The notes beneath the pieces are model-generated. The model had not been told where the DNA came from and did no database searches. It saw only the letters and a program-made list of their open reading frames with translations. Below, one piece after another: positions 16,516-25,181 of a stretch of DNA of 64,000 bases. The position numbers were made by a program, and so were the translations under genes. The stretch comes from Mycolicibacterium arenosum (lineage in GTDB: Bacteria > Actinomycetota > Actinomycetes > Mycobacteriales > Mycobacteriaceae): NCBI RefSeq assembly GCF_024320865.1, contig NZ_JANDBD010000007.1, forward strand, positions 248,001 to 312,000, given 5' to 3'. Position 1 is the stretch's first letter. The number at the start of each line of letters is the position of its first letter.

Positions 16516-17877
16516 ATGACTCATCCGCTAGCCGAGCAGGCCGCTGCAACCATCTCCCGCGGTATCGGACGAAGGGGGTTCGCGCAGGCGGTCGCCGGAT
16601 TGGTCGCAGGTGTCGGCGTCGTCGGCACCGCAGCGTGTTCGTCGTCGGGAGAGCGCTCAGGTCCTGAGACGTCGTCGGGCCGGTCGGGTAGCGGGGGTCC
16701 CATCCTGCAGCCGGGCACCGAGACCAGACCGGGTGACCACTACCTGAGTTCCGAGCCCGATCAAGTGTTGTGGGGCTACGTCCCGACTGTCGAGTCGCAG
16801 TCGGTGCTACGCATGGCATCGGGGCAGACCGTCACCACCGACACCGTGTCACATGAGGGAATCCTGGAGGATCAGGGCCGAAATCCCGTCGAGTACTTCG
16901 GGTCTCATGGCGTCGCCGAGTCGGACGTCTTGCAGGATGCGGTGAACATCGCATCGGGATACAGCCGGACACCCCGCAACTTCGACGTCGACGGCCCCCA
17001 CGTCGTCACCGGCCCTATTTTAGTCGAGGGGGCCCAGCCGGGAGACGTCCTGAAGATCGAAACAGTCGAGGCCGTCCCGCGCGTCCCCTACGGAGTGGTG
17101 TCGAGCCGCCACGGCAAGGGCGCTCTCGGACTCAGCGCCGACAAGTTGCCACCGGCGGGTATCGGCCTGGACGAGGTGATGCCGCCCCCGGCCACCGATG
17201 GCCGGGTTACGAAGGATCCGACGAAGTACGGCAACGTCTCCACGTTCACCGCCGTCGAGGACGGCCACGGTGTCATGCCCTTCGGCGATGCGGCCGTGCG
17301 CTTTCCGCTCCGACCGTTCATGGGCATGATGGGCGTCGCCTACGCGAGCGCTCCCGGTCTGACGTCGCCGAACGCCAACTCGATCCCACCGACTCTCGGC
17401 GGCGGCAACATCGACATCGGCCTGCTCGGCCCCGGCTCGACCTTCTACCTGCCCGTGTTCGCCGACGGTGCACTGTTCTACGTGGGCGATCCGCACATGG
17501 CGATGGGTGACGGCGAAGTCGCATTCACCGCCATGGAGGGGGCGTTGCGCGGCACCTTCCGGTTGACGGTCTGCAAGCAGGGCAGCGCCGATGCACCGTC
17601 GGTTGCGTACATGTATCCCTTTGCCGAGAACCAGGATTCGTGGATTCCGATCGGGTTGTCCGATCCGGACGGGGCGGCCAACGGTCAGGGCAGCGAGCTC
17701 AACATCGCCATGAGACGCGCGGTCGTCAACGCCCTGAACTTCCTCGAGCGCGACCGCGGCATGGACCGTGCCACCGCGTACGCCTACCTCTCCGCTGCAG
17801 CCAACTTCTCCGTCAGCCAGGTGGTGGACAAGACGGTCGGCGTCCATGCGCAGATATCCAAGAGCCACTTCGCGTAG
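16516..17877 (+). CDS. acetamidase/formamidase family lipoprotein
   Basis: 453 residues. The N-terminus has GRRGFAQAVAGLVAG followed by a lipobox VGTAAC, so the protein is probably Tat-exported and lipid-anchored, unlike the cytosolic amidases of the family. The body matches FmdA/AmdA: YFGSHGVAESDVLQDAVN, HVVTGPILVEGAQPGDVLKIE, GNIDIGLLGPGSTFYLPVF, FYVGDPHMAMGDGEVAFTAME and a C-terminal DRGMDRATAYAYLSAAANFSVSQVVD. These enzymes hydrolyse formamide or short amides to acid and ammonia. Loss of transport function in the divergent MHS gene and the exported location suggest extracytoplasmic amide hydrolysis; the substrate is inferred only from the family. Confidence 0.9.
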   Translation: MTHPLAEQAAATISRGIGRRGFAQAVAGLVAGVGVVGTAACSSSGERSGPETSSGRSGSGGPILQPGTETRPGDHYLSSEPDQVLWGYVPTVESQSVLRMASGQTVTTDTVSHEGILEDQGRNPVEYFGSHGVAESDVLQDAVNIASGYSRTPRNFDVDGPHVVTGPILVEGAQPGDVLKIETVEAVPRVPYGVVSSRHGKGALGLSADKLPPAGIGLDEVMPPPATDGRVTKDPTKYGNVSTFTAVEDGHGVMPFGDAAVRFPLRPFMGMMGVAYASAPGLTSPNANSIPPTLGGGNIDIGLLGPGSTFYLPVFADGALFYVGDPHMAMGDGEVAFTAMEGALRGTFRLTVCKQGSADAPSVAYMYPFAENQDSWIPIGLSDPDGAANGQGSELNIAMRRAVVNALNFLERDRGMDRATAYAYLSAAANFSVSQVVDKTVGVHAQISKSHFA

Positions 17878-17920
17878 CTCGGCTACGCGCCGGTCGTTCT
17901 CGGCCGATAGCATTCGCCCG

Positions 17921-18160
17921 ATGACCGACGTCACCAGTAGCAGCACCGAACCGGACATCATCGAACCAGCCACAGTTGTCGGAAGCCCTGAGCACGTCTA
18001 CATCGCCATGGTGATCAATCCTGCCGTCGGCAACCAACTCATCACCGCGCACCGCACCCGCGACGGTGCGCACGCACAGATCGATGAGCTCGCCACGACG
18101 TGGAAAGTCGGCAGTGAGTCGTTGAATGCCGACATCCTCGAGTTGCCGTTGCTCCCCTGA
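17921..18160 (+). CDS. hypothetical protein, 79 aa
   Basis: MTDVTSSSTEPDIIEPATVVGSPEH... starts at an ATG seven bases after a TAGCAT -10 hexamer (17908-17913), fitting a leaderless gene. It is soluble and lacks a recognised domain. It ends with LELPLLP. The next 194 bp to the amidohydrolase start have no convincing gene. Confidence 0.45.
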   Translation: MTDVTSSSTEPDIIEPATVVGSPEHVYIAMVINPAVGNQLITAHRTRDGAHAQIDELATTWKVGSESLNADILELPLLP

Positions 18161-18354
18161 AATCGGCGCCCGCGGCGGTGATCTCGGCGGCGACGTAGTC
18201 CCGGGCATGCCGGCCAGCAAGCCCAGAGCTTCTTCAGTGTCCCGCACGCCGATGGCAGCATTTCGGTTTGTCGTTCGATCGGGGTTATCGCGGCGCTCGA
18301 GTGACATCCGTGCTTTCCGGAACATCGCGCGCGGGATGGGGGAGTATCAACGCG

Positions 18355-20073
18355 ATGACGGCTGACTCCCGATTCCGCGACCCCGAAGCGGTGGACGCGA
18401 GCTCGCCTCCGGCGCGGGGGATCGTGTTTCCGGCGCGCCGGGTCGTCACCATGAATCCCGACCTGCCCGACGCCACGGCCGTCGCGGTGCTCGGTGACCG
18501 AATCACCGCCGTCGGGGACATCGAGGACGTCCGCGGTCACAGCGCAGTGGACGAGCGCTTCGCCGACGCGGTGCTCGTGCCCGGCCTGATCGACCAGCAT
18601 CTGCACCCGGTGCTCGGCGCGACCACCCTGGTCACCGAGGTCATCGCGACGGAGGACTGGGTGCTGCCCGGTCGGATGTGCCCGGCCGCGACGTCCGAGC
18701 AGCAGTACAGACAACGGCTGCAGGAGGCAGAGCGGGCACTGCCCGATCCCGACACGTGGCTCTTCTCCTGGGGTTATCACCGGCTCTGGCACGGCCACCT
18801 CGACCGCGCCGTGCTCGACGGCGTCAGCCGCTCGCGGCCGATTGCCGTGTGGCAGCGCAGTTGTCACGAATTCTTCCTGAACACCACGGCCATCACAGCG
18901 CTCGGCATCACACCAGCCGACATGGCCGATCGCGGGCCGGCGAGCGCGATGGTGGACGTCCTCGCCGGCCACTGGTGGGAATCCGGCATGAACCTGCTTC
19001 TGCCGTCGTTGGCGCCACACTTCATGACCGATGAGCGCATCGCCACCGGCCTGCGGCTGATGGTCGACTACCTGCACCACAACGGCGTCACAGCGTTCAA
19101 CGAGCCCGGAATCATATGGGACCTCGAACCTTGGGAGCTCTATCAGGACATCCTCGGGGCGCCCGAGACCCCGTTACTCTCGACGTTTCTGGTCGATGCG
19201 CGCAGTCAGGCCGACAGCGGTATGGACCCCGCGGACGCGGTCGCCGACGCCCACCGGCAGGTGGAACGTCATTGCTCGGGCAAGGTCCGGCTGCTGCCGA
19301 AACAGGTGAAGTTGTTCGCCGACGGCGCGATCATCAGTCAGCTCATGCAGATGCGCGACCCGTACCTCGATGGCGACGGCCAGCCCGATCCGTGTCATCA
19401 CGGTGAGTGGATGATGCAGCCGGACGTGTTTCGCGCGTTCGCGAGGGTCTACTGGAATGCCGAGTGGCAGTTGCACATTCACGTCAACGGTGACGCGGCG
19501 CTCGACCTGGTGCTCGACACCATCGAGGAGTGCATGGCAGACCATCCGCGTGCCGACCACCGCACCGTGCTCGTCCACTTCGCCAACTCGACCGAGGAGC
19601 AGATCGACCGCATTGCGCAGCTGGGCGCCATCGTCTCGGCCAACTCGTACTACCCCGTCGGGTTCGCGGACAAGTACGCTGCGCACGGCCTCGGAGCGGC
19701 CAGGGCCGACGCGATGGTCCGGTCCGCGTCGGTGTTGAACCGAGGTATCCCGTTGTCGTTCCACTCGGACCTGCCGATGGGCCCGTCGGATCCGCTGACC
19801 CTGGCGTGGTGCGCGGTCAACCGCATCACCCCCAGCGGCCGCGTCGCGGGTCCGGATCAGCGGATCTCGGTCCACGATGCGTTGCGGGCCGTGACGATCG
19901 AAGCCGCCTATTCGTGGCGGATGGAACACGAGCTCGGCAGCATCGCCGCGGGGAAACTCGCCAACTTCACCGTGCTCGGCGACGACCCCTACGCCGTCGC
20001 ACCTGATCACCTCAACCAGATCGCGGTGCTCGGCACGGTGTTCGAGGGCCGGTGGTTTCCCAGCGACGCCTAA
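18355..20073 (+). CDS. amidohydrolase family 3 (YtcJ-like)
   Basis: 572 residues from the ATG at 18355 (GGGGGAG upstream); the open frame reaches back to 18268 but MTADSRF gives a sensible start. Metal-dependent hydrolase features: VLVPGLIDQHLHPVLG (first HxH motif), KLFADGAIISQLMQM, WQLHIHVNGDAALDLVLDTIEE, TVLVHFANSTEEQIDRIAQLG, SFHSDLPMGPSDPL and a composite C-terminal beta domain ending in GKLANFTVLGDDPY. Such enzymes hydrolyse C-N bonds of amides or ureas. A related but distinct copy is at 43730-45337. The substrate is unknown. Confidence 0.88.
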   Translation: MTADSRFRDPEAVDASSPPARGIVFPARRVVTMNPDLPDATAVAVLGDRITAVGDIEDVRGHSAVDERFADAVLVPGLIDQHLHPVLGATTLVTEVIATEDWVLPGRMCPAATSEQQYRQRLQEAERALPDPDTWLFSWGYHRLWHGHLDRAVLDGVSRSRPIAVWQRSCHEFFLNTTAITALGITPADMADRGPASAMVDVLAGHWWESGMNLLLPSLAPHFMTDERIATGLRLMVDYLHHNGVTAFNEPGIIWDLEPWELYQDILGAPETPLLSTFLVDARSQADSGMDPADAVADAHRQVERHCSGKVRLLPKQVKLFADGAIISQLMQMRDPYLDGDGQPDPCHHGEWMMQPDVFRAFARVYWNAEWQLHIHVNGDAALDLVLDTIEECMADHPRADHRTVLVHFANSTEEQIDRIAQLGAIVSANSYYPVGFADKYAAHGLGAARADAMVRSASVLNRGIPLSFHSDLPMGPSDPLTLAWCAVNRITPSGRVAGPDQRISVHDALRAVTIEAAYSWRMEHELGSIAAGKLANFTVLGDDPYAVAPDHLNQIAVLGTVFEGRWFPSDA

Positions 20074-20110
20074 GTGACTGCCGGGGTGGCGAGGGGCTGA
20101 CCAAACCAAA

Positions 20111-20136
20111 TCAGGCCCCCTCGAAAGGGGGCCTGA
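20111..20136 (-). terminator. terminator of the tRNA-Tyr transcript
   Basis: TCAGGCCCCC at 20111-20120 is perfectly complementary to GGGGGCCTGA at 20127-20136 with loop TCGAAA. Read on the minus strand it follows the tRNA by a few bases and is followed by a T-rich stretch (TTTGGTTTGG), a good intrinsic terminator. It may also stop the converging amidohydrolase transcript. Confidence 0.85.
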
Positions 20137-20142
20137 CGTGTG

Positions 20143-20225
20143 TGGCAGGTGCAGGATTCGAACCTGCGTAGGCGTTAGCCGACGGATTTACAGTCCGCTC
20201 CCATTGGCCGCTCGGGCAACCTGCC
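20143..20225 (-). tRNA. tRNA-Tyr (GUA anticodon)
   Basis: On the minus strand the acceptor arms GGCAGGT and ACCTGCC pair, the anticodon loop reads CTGTAAA with GTA, a long type-II variable arm (GGCTAACGCC region) follows, and the T arm has GGTTCGAATCC. The discriminator is A and CCA is not encoded. About 83 nt, right for a type-II tRNA-Tyr. It is divergent from yajQ, with 100 bp between them. Confidence 0.95.
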
Positions 20226-20325
20226 TAGTCGCTCCAAAGCCGAACCGGGTTTGGTGCGAGTAGCAGGGTACAACGAAGATGGGCCTAAGACGAAAACGCA
20301 CCCGGAGGGAAGAGGAGCGCATCCA

Positions 20326-20817
20326 ATGGCGGATTCATCGTTCGACGTCGTGAGCAAGGTCGACCGGCAGGAGGTCGACAACGCCCTGAACCAGGCGGCC
20401 AAGGAGCTGGCCACCCGATTCGACTTCCGCGGCACCGACACCACCATCGAGTGGCAGGGCGAGGAGGGCATCATCCTCGTCTCCTCCACCGAGGAGCGGG
20501 TGAAGGCCGCCGTCGACGTCTTCAAGGAGAAGCTGATCCGTCGGGACATCTCGATGAAGGCCTTCGACGCGGGCGACCCGCAGCCGTCGGGCAAGACGTA
20601 CAAGGTGATCGGCAGCATCAAGCAGGGCATCTCGAGCGAGGACGCCAAGAAGGTCACCAAGCTCATCCGCGACGAGGGACCCAAGGGCGTCAAGGCGCAG
20701 ATCCAGGGCGAGGAGATCCGCGTCAGCTCCAAGAAGCGCGACGACCTGCAGGCCGTCCAGGCGCTGCTGCGGGGCGCCGACCTGGACATCGCGCTGCAGT
20801 TCGTGAATTACCGGTAG
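20326..20817 (+). CDS. yajQ: YajQ family cyclic-di-GMP/nucleotide-binding protein
   Basis: 163 residues, full family length. MADSSFDVVSKVDRQEVDNALNQAAKELATRFDFRGTDT is the conserved opening, and the middle AFDAGDPQPSGKTYKVIGSIKQGISSEDAKKVTKLIRDEGPKGVKAQIQGEEIRVSSKKRDDLQ is typical. YajQ proteins bind nucleotides, and c-di-GMP in some proteobacteria, where they act with transcription factors. Homolog of Rv0566c by position and sequence pattern. A GGAGGGAAGAGGAG ribosome-binding site precedes the ATG. The presence of a c-di-GMP synthase 10 kb away is suggestive only. Confidence 0.95.
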   Translation: MADSSFDVVSKVDRQEVDNALNQAAKELATRFDFRGTDTTIEWQGEEGIILVSSTEERVKAAVDVFKEKLIRRDISMKAFDAGDPQPSGKTYKVIGSIKQGISSEDAKKVTKLIRDEGPKGVKAQIQGEEIRVSSKKRDDLQAVQALLRGADLDIALQFVNYR

Positions 20818-20842
20818 TCCGGAACGGGGTTAAGCTCGATCG

Positions 20843-21529
20843 GTGGGCCCGGTTGATCGCATGACGGAGCGGCGGCAGATTCGCCGTTCCGCCGAAGAGG
20901 CGCTGACCGACACCCGGTTGCGGATGCCGCTGCTCCCGTTCGAGCCCCACGACCGGCGTCGCGACGACCTGCCGCCGGGCTTCGCGGGTAGGCCCGTTCG
21001 CACCAACGGCGACGCGCTCGACACCGGCTACGCGACCACCTATGCGCCGCACCCGCTTTCGCGGCCGACGTCCACGCAGCTGCAGTTCCGGCTGCGAAAG
21101 ACGCCCTGGTATCGCACCAATGCGGCCAAGCTGGTGCTCGTCGCGCTCGCGTTGGTCGCGGCCGCGGCGTCGATCGTCGTGCTGCTGTGGCCGAGCTCGT
21201 CACCCGCACCGCTGGACACCGGGACGACGACCGCGCCCGCCCCCTCCCCGAGCGCGACACCCACGCCCAGCGCGTCGCTGTCGCCTCCCGCCCCGCCGTC
21301 GGTGCTGCTGCCACCACCTCCCCCGCCGCCACCGCCAGCGCCGCCGGAGTCAGCGCCACCGCCGCAACAGCAGCAGCAGTACTACCCGCGCTACGACCCG
21401 CCCACGACGAAGAAGCCCGAGATCGGCGTCACCAGGACGCCGATCAGCGCCTCGCCCACGGTCAAGAAGAAGCCCGACAACAACTCCGCGACGCCCGGCG
21501 ACAACAAGGGCGGCGGCTGGGGCTGGTAA
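20843..21529 (+). CDS. proline-rich single-pass membrane protein
   Basis: 228 residues. A cytoplasmic N-terminal region (~95 residues, charged, with RRQIRRSAEEALTDTRLRMPLLPFEPHDRRR) precedes one transmembrane helix (AAKLVLVALALVAAAASIVVLLW, about 95-117). The outer part is rich in Pro, Ser and Thr with a run of nine prolines and a QQQQQYYPRYD segment. It could span the periplasm or contact the cell wall. The GTG start sits seven bases after a TAAGCT -10 hexamer (20831-20836), supporting a leaderless start here rather than the ATG at 20861. It lies between yajQ and gpsA; function unknown. Confidence 0.7.
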   Translation: MGPVDRMTERRQIRRSAEEALTDTRLRMPLLPFEPHDRRRDDLPPGFAGRPVRTNGDALDTGYATTYAPHPLSRPTSTQLQFRLRKTPWYRTNAAKLVLVALALVAAAASIVVLLWPSSSPAPLDTGTTTAPAPSPSATPTPSASLSPPAPPSVLLPPPPPPPPPAPPESAPPPQQQQQYYPRYDPPTTKKPEIGVTRTPISASPTVKKKPDNNSATPGDNKGGGWGW

Positions 21530-21584
21530 CCAGCCGCATCGAAAGCGGCCTCCCCGCCACCGCCTCGGCAATACGCTGAGCGGC

Positions 21585-22610
21585 ATGGCAACCGGTCAAC
21601 GCGAACCCAAAGTCGTCGTCCTCGGTGGAGGCTCCTGGGGCACCACAGTGGCGTCCATCTGCGCGCGGCGCGGGCCGACGCTGCAGTGGGTGCGTTCGGA
21701 GGAGACCGCCGACGACATCAACAAGAACCACCGCAATTCCAAATACCTCGGCGACGAGGTCGAACTGTCGCCCACCCTGCAGGCCACCAACGACTTCTCC
21801 GAGGCCGCCGAGTGCGCCGACGTCATCGTCATGGGGGTTCCGTCGCACGGCTTCCGCGGCGTGCTCGAACACCTGGCCAAGGAGTTGCGGCCGTGGGTGC
21901 CGGTGGTGTCGCTGGTGAAGGGCCTCGAGCAGGGCACCAACATGAGGATGAGTCAGATCGTCGACGAGGTGCTGCCCGGCCATCCCGCGGGGATCCTGGC
22001 CGGGCCGAACATCGCGCGCGAGGTCGGTGAGGGTTACGCCGCAGCTGCGGTGCTCGCGATGCCCGACACGAAGCTCGCCGCCGACCTGGGAAAGCTGTTC
22101 CGCACCAAGCGCTTCCGCACCTACACCACCGACGACGTCGTCGGCGTCGAGATGGCCGGTGCGCTGAAGAACGTGTACGCCATCGCGGTCGGGATGGGCT
22201 ACGCGCTGGGGATCGGCGAGAACACCCGTGCCCTGGTGATGGCGCGGGCCGTCAACGAGATGTCCAAGCTCGGCGAGGCGATGGGCGGCAAGCGCGAGAC
22301 CTTCGCGGGCCTCGCCGGAATGGGCGACCTGATCGTCACCTGCACCAGCCAGCGCAGCCGCAACCGTCACGTCGGCGAGCAACTCGGCTCGGGCAAGAAC
22401 ATCGAGGAGATCATCGCCGCCATGAACCAGGTGGCCGAGGGCGTCAAGGCCGCCAGCGTCATCATGGAGTTCGCCGAGAAGTACGGCATCACCATGCCGA
22501 TCGCCCGCGAGGTCGACGCCGTCATCAACCACGGCGCGACGGTCGAGGACGCCTACCGCGGGCTGGCCGCCGAGAAACCGGGCCACGAGGTGCACGGCTC
22601 GGGCTTCTGA
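21585..22610 (+). CDS. gpsA: NAD(P)H-dependent glycerol-3-phosphate dehydrogenase
   Basis: 341 residues. N-terminal Rossmann motif VVVLGGGSWGTTVASICARRGP, then the GpsA blocks VSLVKGLEQGT, LAGPNIAREVGEGYAAAAVLA, the catalytic Lys region GVEMAGALKNVYAIAVGMGYALGIGENTRA, and FAGLAGMGDLIVTCTSQRSRN. It reduces dihydroxyacetone phosphate to sn-glycerol 3-phosphate for phospholipid synthesis. By order it corresponds to Rv0564c (gpdA1). The ATG lies seven bases after TACGCT (21572-21577), suggesting a leaderless mRNA; the longer open frame to 21042 overlaps the preceding gene and is not used. Confidence 0.96.
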   Translation: MATGQREPKVVVLGGGSWGTTVASICARRGPTLQWVRSEETADDINKNHRNSKYLGDEVELSPTLQATNDFSEAAECADVIVMGVPSHGFRGVLEHLAKELRPWVPVVSLVKGLEQGTNMRMSQIVDEVLPGHPAGILAGPNIAREVGEGYAAAAVLAMPDTKLAADLGKLFRTKRFRTYTTDDVVGVEMAGALKNVYAIAVGMGYALGIGENTRALVMARAVNEMSKLGEAMGGKRETFAGLAGMGDLIVTCTSQRSRNRHVGEQLGSGKNIEEIIAAMNQVAEGVKAASVIMEFAEKYGITMPIAREVDAVINHGATVEDAYRGLAAEKPGHEVHGSGF

Positions 22611-22620
22611 CGCTCGCGAA

Positions 22621-23157
22621 TCAGTTGAAGTACGGGTTGCGGCCGCCGCCGTCTTGCAGCAGCGGGTTGTTCGGCTCGATGATGTAGCTCGCCGCGGGGC
22701 TGATCACGAAGCCGCCGCCGTCGTAGTTGTTGGTGCAGATCGTCGAGGTGCCGTCGGTGCCGCAGGTGACGTTGCGGAAGCTGATCCGCGTGCCCGGCTC
22801 GAGCCGCTTCGGCAGCGTCTCGAAGAGGTAGATCGGGCGATCGGCGTTGGCGAACCCGGCCGGGCCCTGCTGCGAACCCGTGACGACGTTGGCGCCGTTC
22901 GGGGCGGCCGGAATGGCACCGCTGCAGCCGTAGCTGCCGGAGCCGCGGCTCATGACGCAGGCGAGGTCACCGGGCACGGCGAAGGCGTAGATCTCGCCGT
23001 TCTGCTGCGCGAAGTCCGCAGGAGAGACGGGCGTGAAGACGTTGGCATTGGGCGGGGGCGGCGCCGGCGCTGGTTCCGGTTCGGCACCCGCGACTCCGGG
23101 CACACCGAACACAGCTGCCCCCGCAGCAACCAGGCCGATCAGGATTCTGCTCAGCAC
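22621..23157 (-). CDS. secreted hypothetical protein, 178 aa
   Basis: GTG start, then a signal peptide (SRILIGLVAAGAAVFGVPGVAGAEP, cleavage near residue 25) and a short Pro/Ala linker. The mature part has four cysteines (DLACVMSRGSGSYGCSG and VTCGTDGTSTICTNN), likely two disulfides. No named domain recognised; it resembles other mycobacterial exported proteins of unknown role. It is convergent with gpsA. Confidence 0.75.
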   Translation of the reverse strand: MLSRILIGLVAAGAAVFGVPGVAGAEPEPAPAPPPPNANVFTPVSPADFAQQNGEIYAFAVPGDLACVMSRGSGSYGCSGAIPAAPNGANVVTGSQQGPAGFANADRPIYLFETLPKRLEPGTRISFRNVTCGTDGTSTICTNNYDGGGFVISPAASYIIEPNNPLLQDGGGRNPYFN

Positions 23158-23202
23158 CCGATCACCATAAGGGTTGCGGTGGCCAAGTGCACCACCTTGG
23201 CC

Positions 23203-24081
23203 CTAGTACTGGCCGGGGCCGCGCCCGGCCATCGCCTCGAGCCGCGCGATGCGCTCCTCGATCGGCGGGTGCGTCGAGAACAGCTTGCCGATCTTCTCGC
23301 CCGCCCGGAACGGGTTGGCGATCATCAGGTGCGCCTGGTCGGCCAGCTGCGGCTCCGGCGGCAGCGGCGCCTGCTCAACCCCTCGGCTGATCTTGCGCAG
23401 CGCGCTCGCCAGCGACAGCGGGTCGCCCGTCAGCTCAGCGCCGGACTGATCGGCCTGGTACTCCCGCGACCGCGACACGGCCATCCGGATCACCGTCGCG
23501 GCGATCGGGCCGAGCAGCGAAACCAGAAGGATCGCAAAGGGATTGGTGCCACCTTCGCGGTTACCGCCGAACATGCTCGCGAAGAACGCGAGGTTGGCCA
23601 GCGCCGTGATGACCGACGCCATCGCGCCGGCGACACAGGAGATCAGGATGTCGCGGTTGTAGACGTGCGACAGCTCGTGGCCGAGCACGGCGCGCAGTTC
23701 GCGCTCATCGAGGATGCGCAGGATCCCCGTCGTGCAGCACACCGCGGCGTTGCGCGGGTTGCGGCCGGTCGCGAACGCGTTGGGCGCGTCGGTGTCGCTG
23801 ATGTAGAGCCGTGGCATCGGCTGGTGCGCCGTCGTCGCCAGTTCGCGGACGATGCGGTACATCGCCGGCGCCTGCAGCTCGTTGACCGGCTGGGCGTGCA
23901 TCGCCCGCAACGCCAGCTTGTCGCTGTTGAAGTAGACGTACACGTTCATGCCGATGGCGAAGAGCACCGCCAGGAACATGATGTTGCGGCCGAACATCGC
24001 GCCGACCGCGACGATCAGGCCCGAGAAGAGCGCCAGCAACACGAAGGTCTTGAGCCGGTTCGCGTGCGGATGCCAGGTCAT
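23203..24081 (-). CDS. htpX: membrane zinc metalloprotease HtpX
   Basis: 292 residues. Two N-terminal membrane segments (about 10-50: FVLLALFSGLIVAVGAMFG and IMFLAVLFAIGMNVYVYF) are followed by the active-site motif HELSHVYNRD near 134-143, further hydrophobic segments, and a third zinc ligand region SREYQADQSGAELTG. HtpX degrades misfolded inner-membrane proteins. It corresponds to Rv0563. ATG preceded by a GAAGGAAG ribosome-binding site. It is followed on the same strand by the 178-aa secreted protein and preceded by grcC1. Confidence 0.96.
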   Translation of the reverse strand: MTWHPHANRLKTFVLLALFSGLIVAVGAMFGRNIMFLAVLFAIGMNVYVYFNSDKLALRAMHAQPVNELQAPAMYRIVRELATTAHQPMPRLYISDTDAPNAFATGRNPRNAAVCCTTGILRILDERELRAVLGHELSHVYNRDILISCVAGAMASVITALANLAFFASMFGGNREGGTNPFAILLVSLLGPIAATVIRMAVSRSREYQADQSGAELTGDPLSLASALRKISRGVEQAPLPPEPQLADQAHLMIANPFRAGEKIGKLFSTHPPIEERIARLEAMAGRGPGQY

Positions 24082-24151
24082 CAGCTTCCTTCCTTAAGAA
24101 GTGGTTCGCTGACTTGAACGCTCGGGACGCCGGGTTAAGTTTCCGAAATCC

Positions 24152-25159
24152 TCAGCCGTGCCGATTGACCGTGAAGTCCAGAAGCGTCGTCAGCGCCTGC
24201 CTGCCCGGCAGGTCCGGAAGCTTCTCGAGCTCCTCACGTGCGCCTTCCGCGTACCGCGCCACCTTCTCCCTGGCTGCGGCGATGCCCTGTGAGCTTCGCA
24301 ACAGGCTCAGCGCCTCGGCCACGTCCTCGTCCCGCTCGACCGGTCCGGTGAGCAGCTCGCGCAGCCGATCGGCATTCGGACCCGTTTCGCGCAGCGCGTA
24401 CAGCACCGGCAGGGTGTACACGCCCTCACGCAGGTCGGTGCCCGGCAGCTTGCCCGACTCGTCGGGGTCGGCCTCGATGTCGATGATGTCGTCGGAGATC
24501 TGGAAGGCCGTTCCGACGATGCCGCCCAGCCTGCCCAACCGCGCGATCTGCTCCTCGTCGGCCCCGGAGAACGTCGCACCGAACGTGCCCGACGCCTCGA
24601 TCAGGCAGGCGGTCTTCTCGTAGACCACCTTGAGGTAGTGATCGACGGAGTCGACGTGATCGGCGGCGCCCCGCGTCTCGCGCATCTGTCCGGTGACGAG
24701 CTGGGCGAACGTGTCCGCGATGACCCGCACCGCGTCGGGCCCCAGCTTCGACACCAGCCGCGAGGCCGTCGCGAACAGGTAGTCGCCCGCGAGGATCGCG
24801 ATGTTGTTACCCCAGCGCGCGTTGGCGCTGTCGGCGCCCCGCCGCACCTGCGCCTCGTCCATGACGTCGTCGTGGTAGAGCGTGGCCAGGTGCACCAGCT
24901 CGATGACGGCGCCCGCGTAGGTCACCTGCCAGCTGTCGGGATCCGGCCCCAGCTGCGCTGACAGCACGGTGAACAGCGGCCGGAAGCGCTTGCCGCCGGC
25001 CTGGAACAGATGGGTGACGGCCTCGGCCATCAACTCGTCGGCTTTGCCCAGTTCAACGGACATCAGCTCTTCGACGCGCGCCACTCCTTCGCGCACCCGA
25101 GCGGCGAAGTCGGCGTCACCCAGGTCAACGCCCGCCACCACCGTCGCTGGTGTCTTCAT
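24152..25159 (-). CDS. grcC1: polyprenyl diphosphate synthase (menaquinone side chain)
   Basis: 335 residues, same length as Rv0562. Two aspartate-rich motifs of trans-prenyltransferases are present, DDVMD in LYHDDVMDEAQVRRG (near residue 95) and DDIID in FQISDDIIDIEAD (near 222), with GGKRFRP near the start for IPP binding. It elongates allylic diphosphates to the long polyprenyl diphosphate that is attached to DHNA in menaquinone. The ATG at 25159 has GGAGC just upstream. The frame is open to 25768 but that is antisense to menJ. The start is 21 bp from that of menJ on the other strand, an overlapping divergent promoter. Confidence 0.93.
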   Translation of the reverse strand: MKTPATVVAGVDLGDADFAARVREGVARVEELMSVELGKADELMAEAVTHLFQAGGKRFRPLFTVLSAQLGPDPDSWQVTYAGAVIELVHLATLYHDDVMDEAQVRRGADSANARWGNNIAILAGDYLFATASRLVSKLGPDAVRVIADTFAQLVTGQMRETRGAADHVDSVDHYLKVVYEKTACLIEASGTFGATFSGADEEQIARLGRLGGIVGTAFQISDDIIDIEADPDESGKLPGTDLREGVYTLPVLYALRETGPNADRLRELLTGPVERDEDVAEALSLLRSSQGIAAAREKVARYAEGAREELEKLPDLPGRQALTTLLDFTVNRHG

Positions 25160-25167
25160 TGCTCCAA

Positions 25168-25181
25168 CATACTGTGAGGTG
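25168..25181 (+). promoter_or_regulatory. -10 element of leaderless menJ, overlapping the grcC1 promoter
   Basis: CATACT at 25168-25173 is followed by seven bases and the menJ GTG, the geometry of a leaderless mycobacterial promoter. On the other strand a TATGTT hexamer overlaps the same bases in front of grcC1, so the two genes for tail synthesis and tail reduction share a very compact promoter. Confidence 0.6.

Noticed and set aside
18161..18354. Possible gene remnant on the minus strand (a short ARDYVAAEITAAGADFR-like stretch)
   Set aside because: Only about 20 codons look protein-like, without a start or a recognisable family, so it may be chance in GC-rich DNA.
20143..20225. tRNA-Tyr as an integration attachment site
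   Set aside because: No repeat of its 3' end and no integrase gene are visible within the window.
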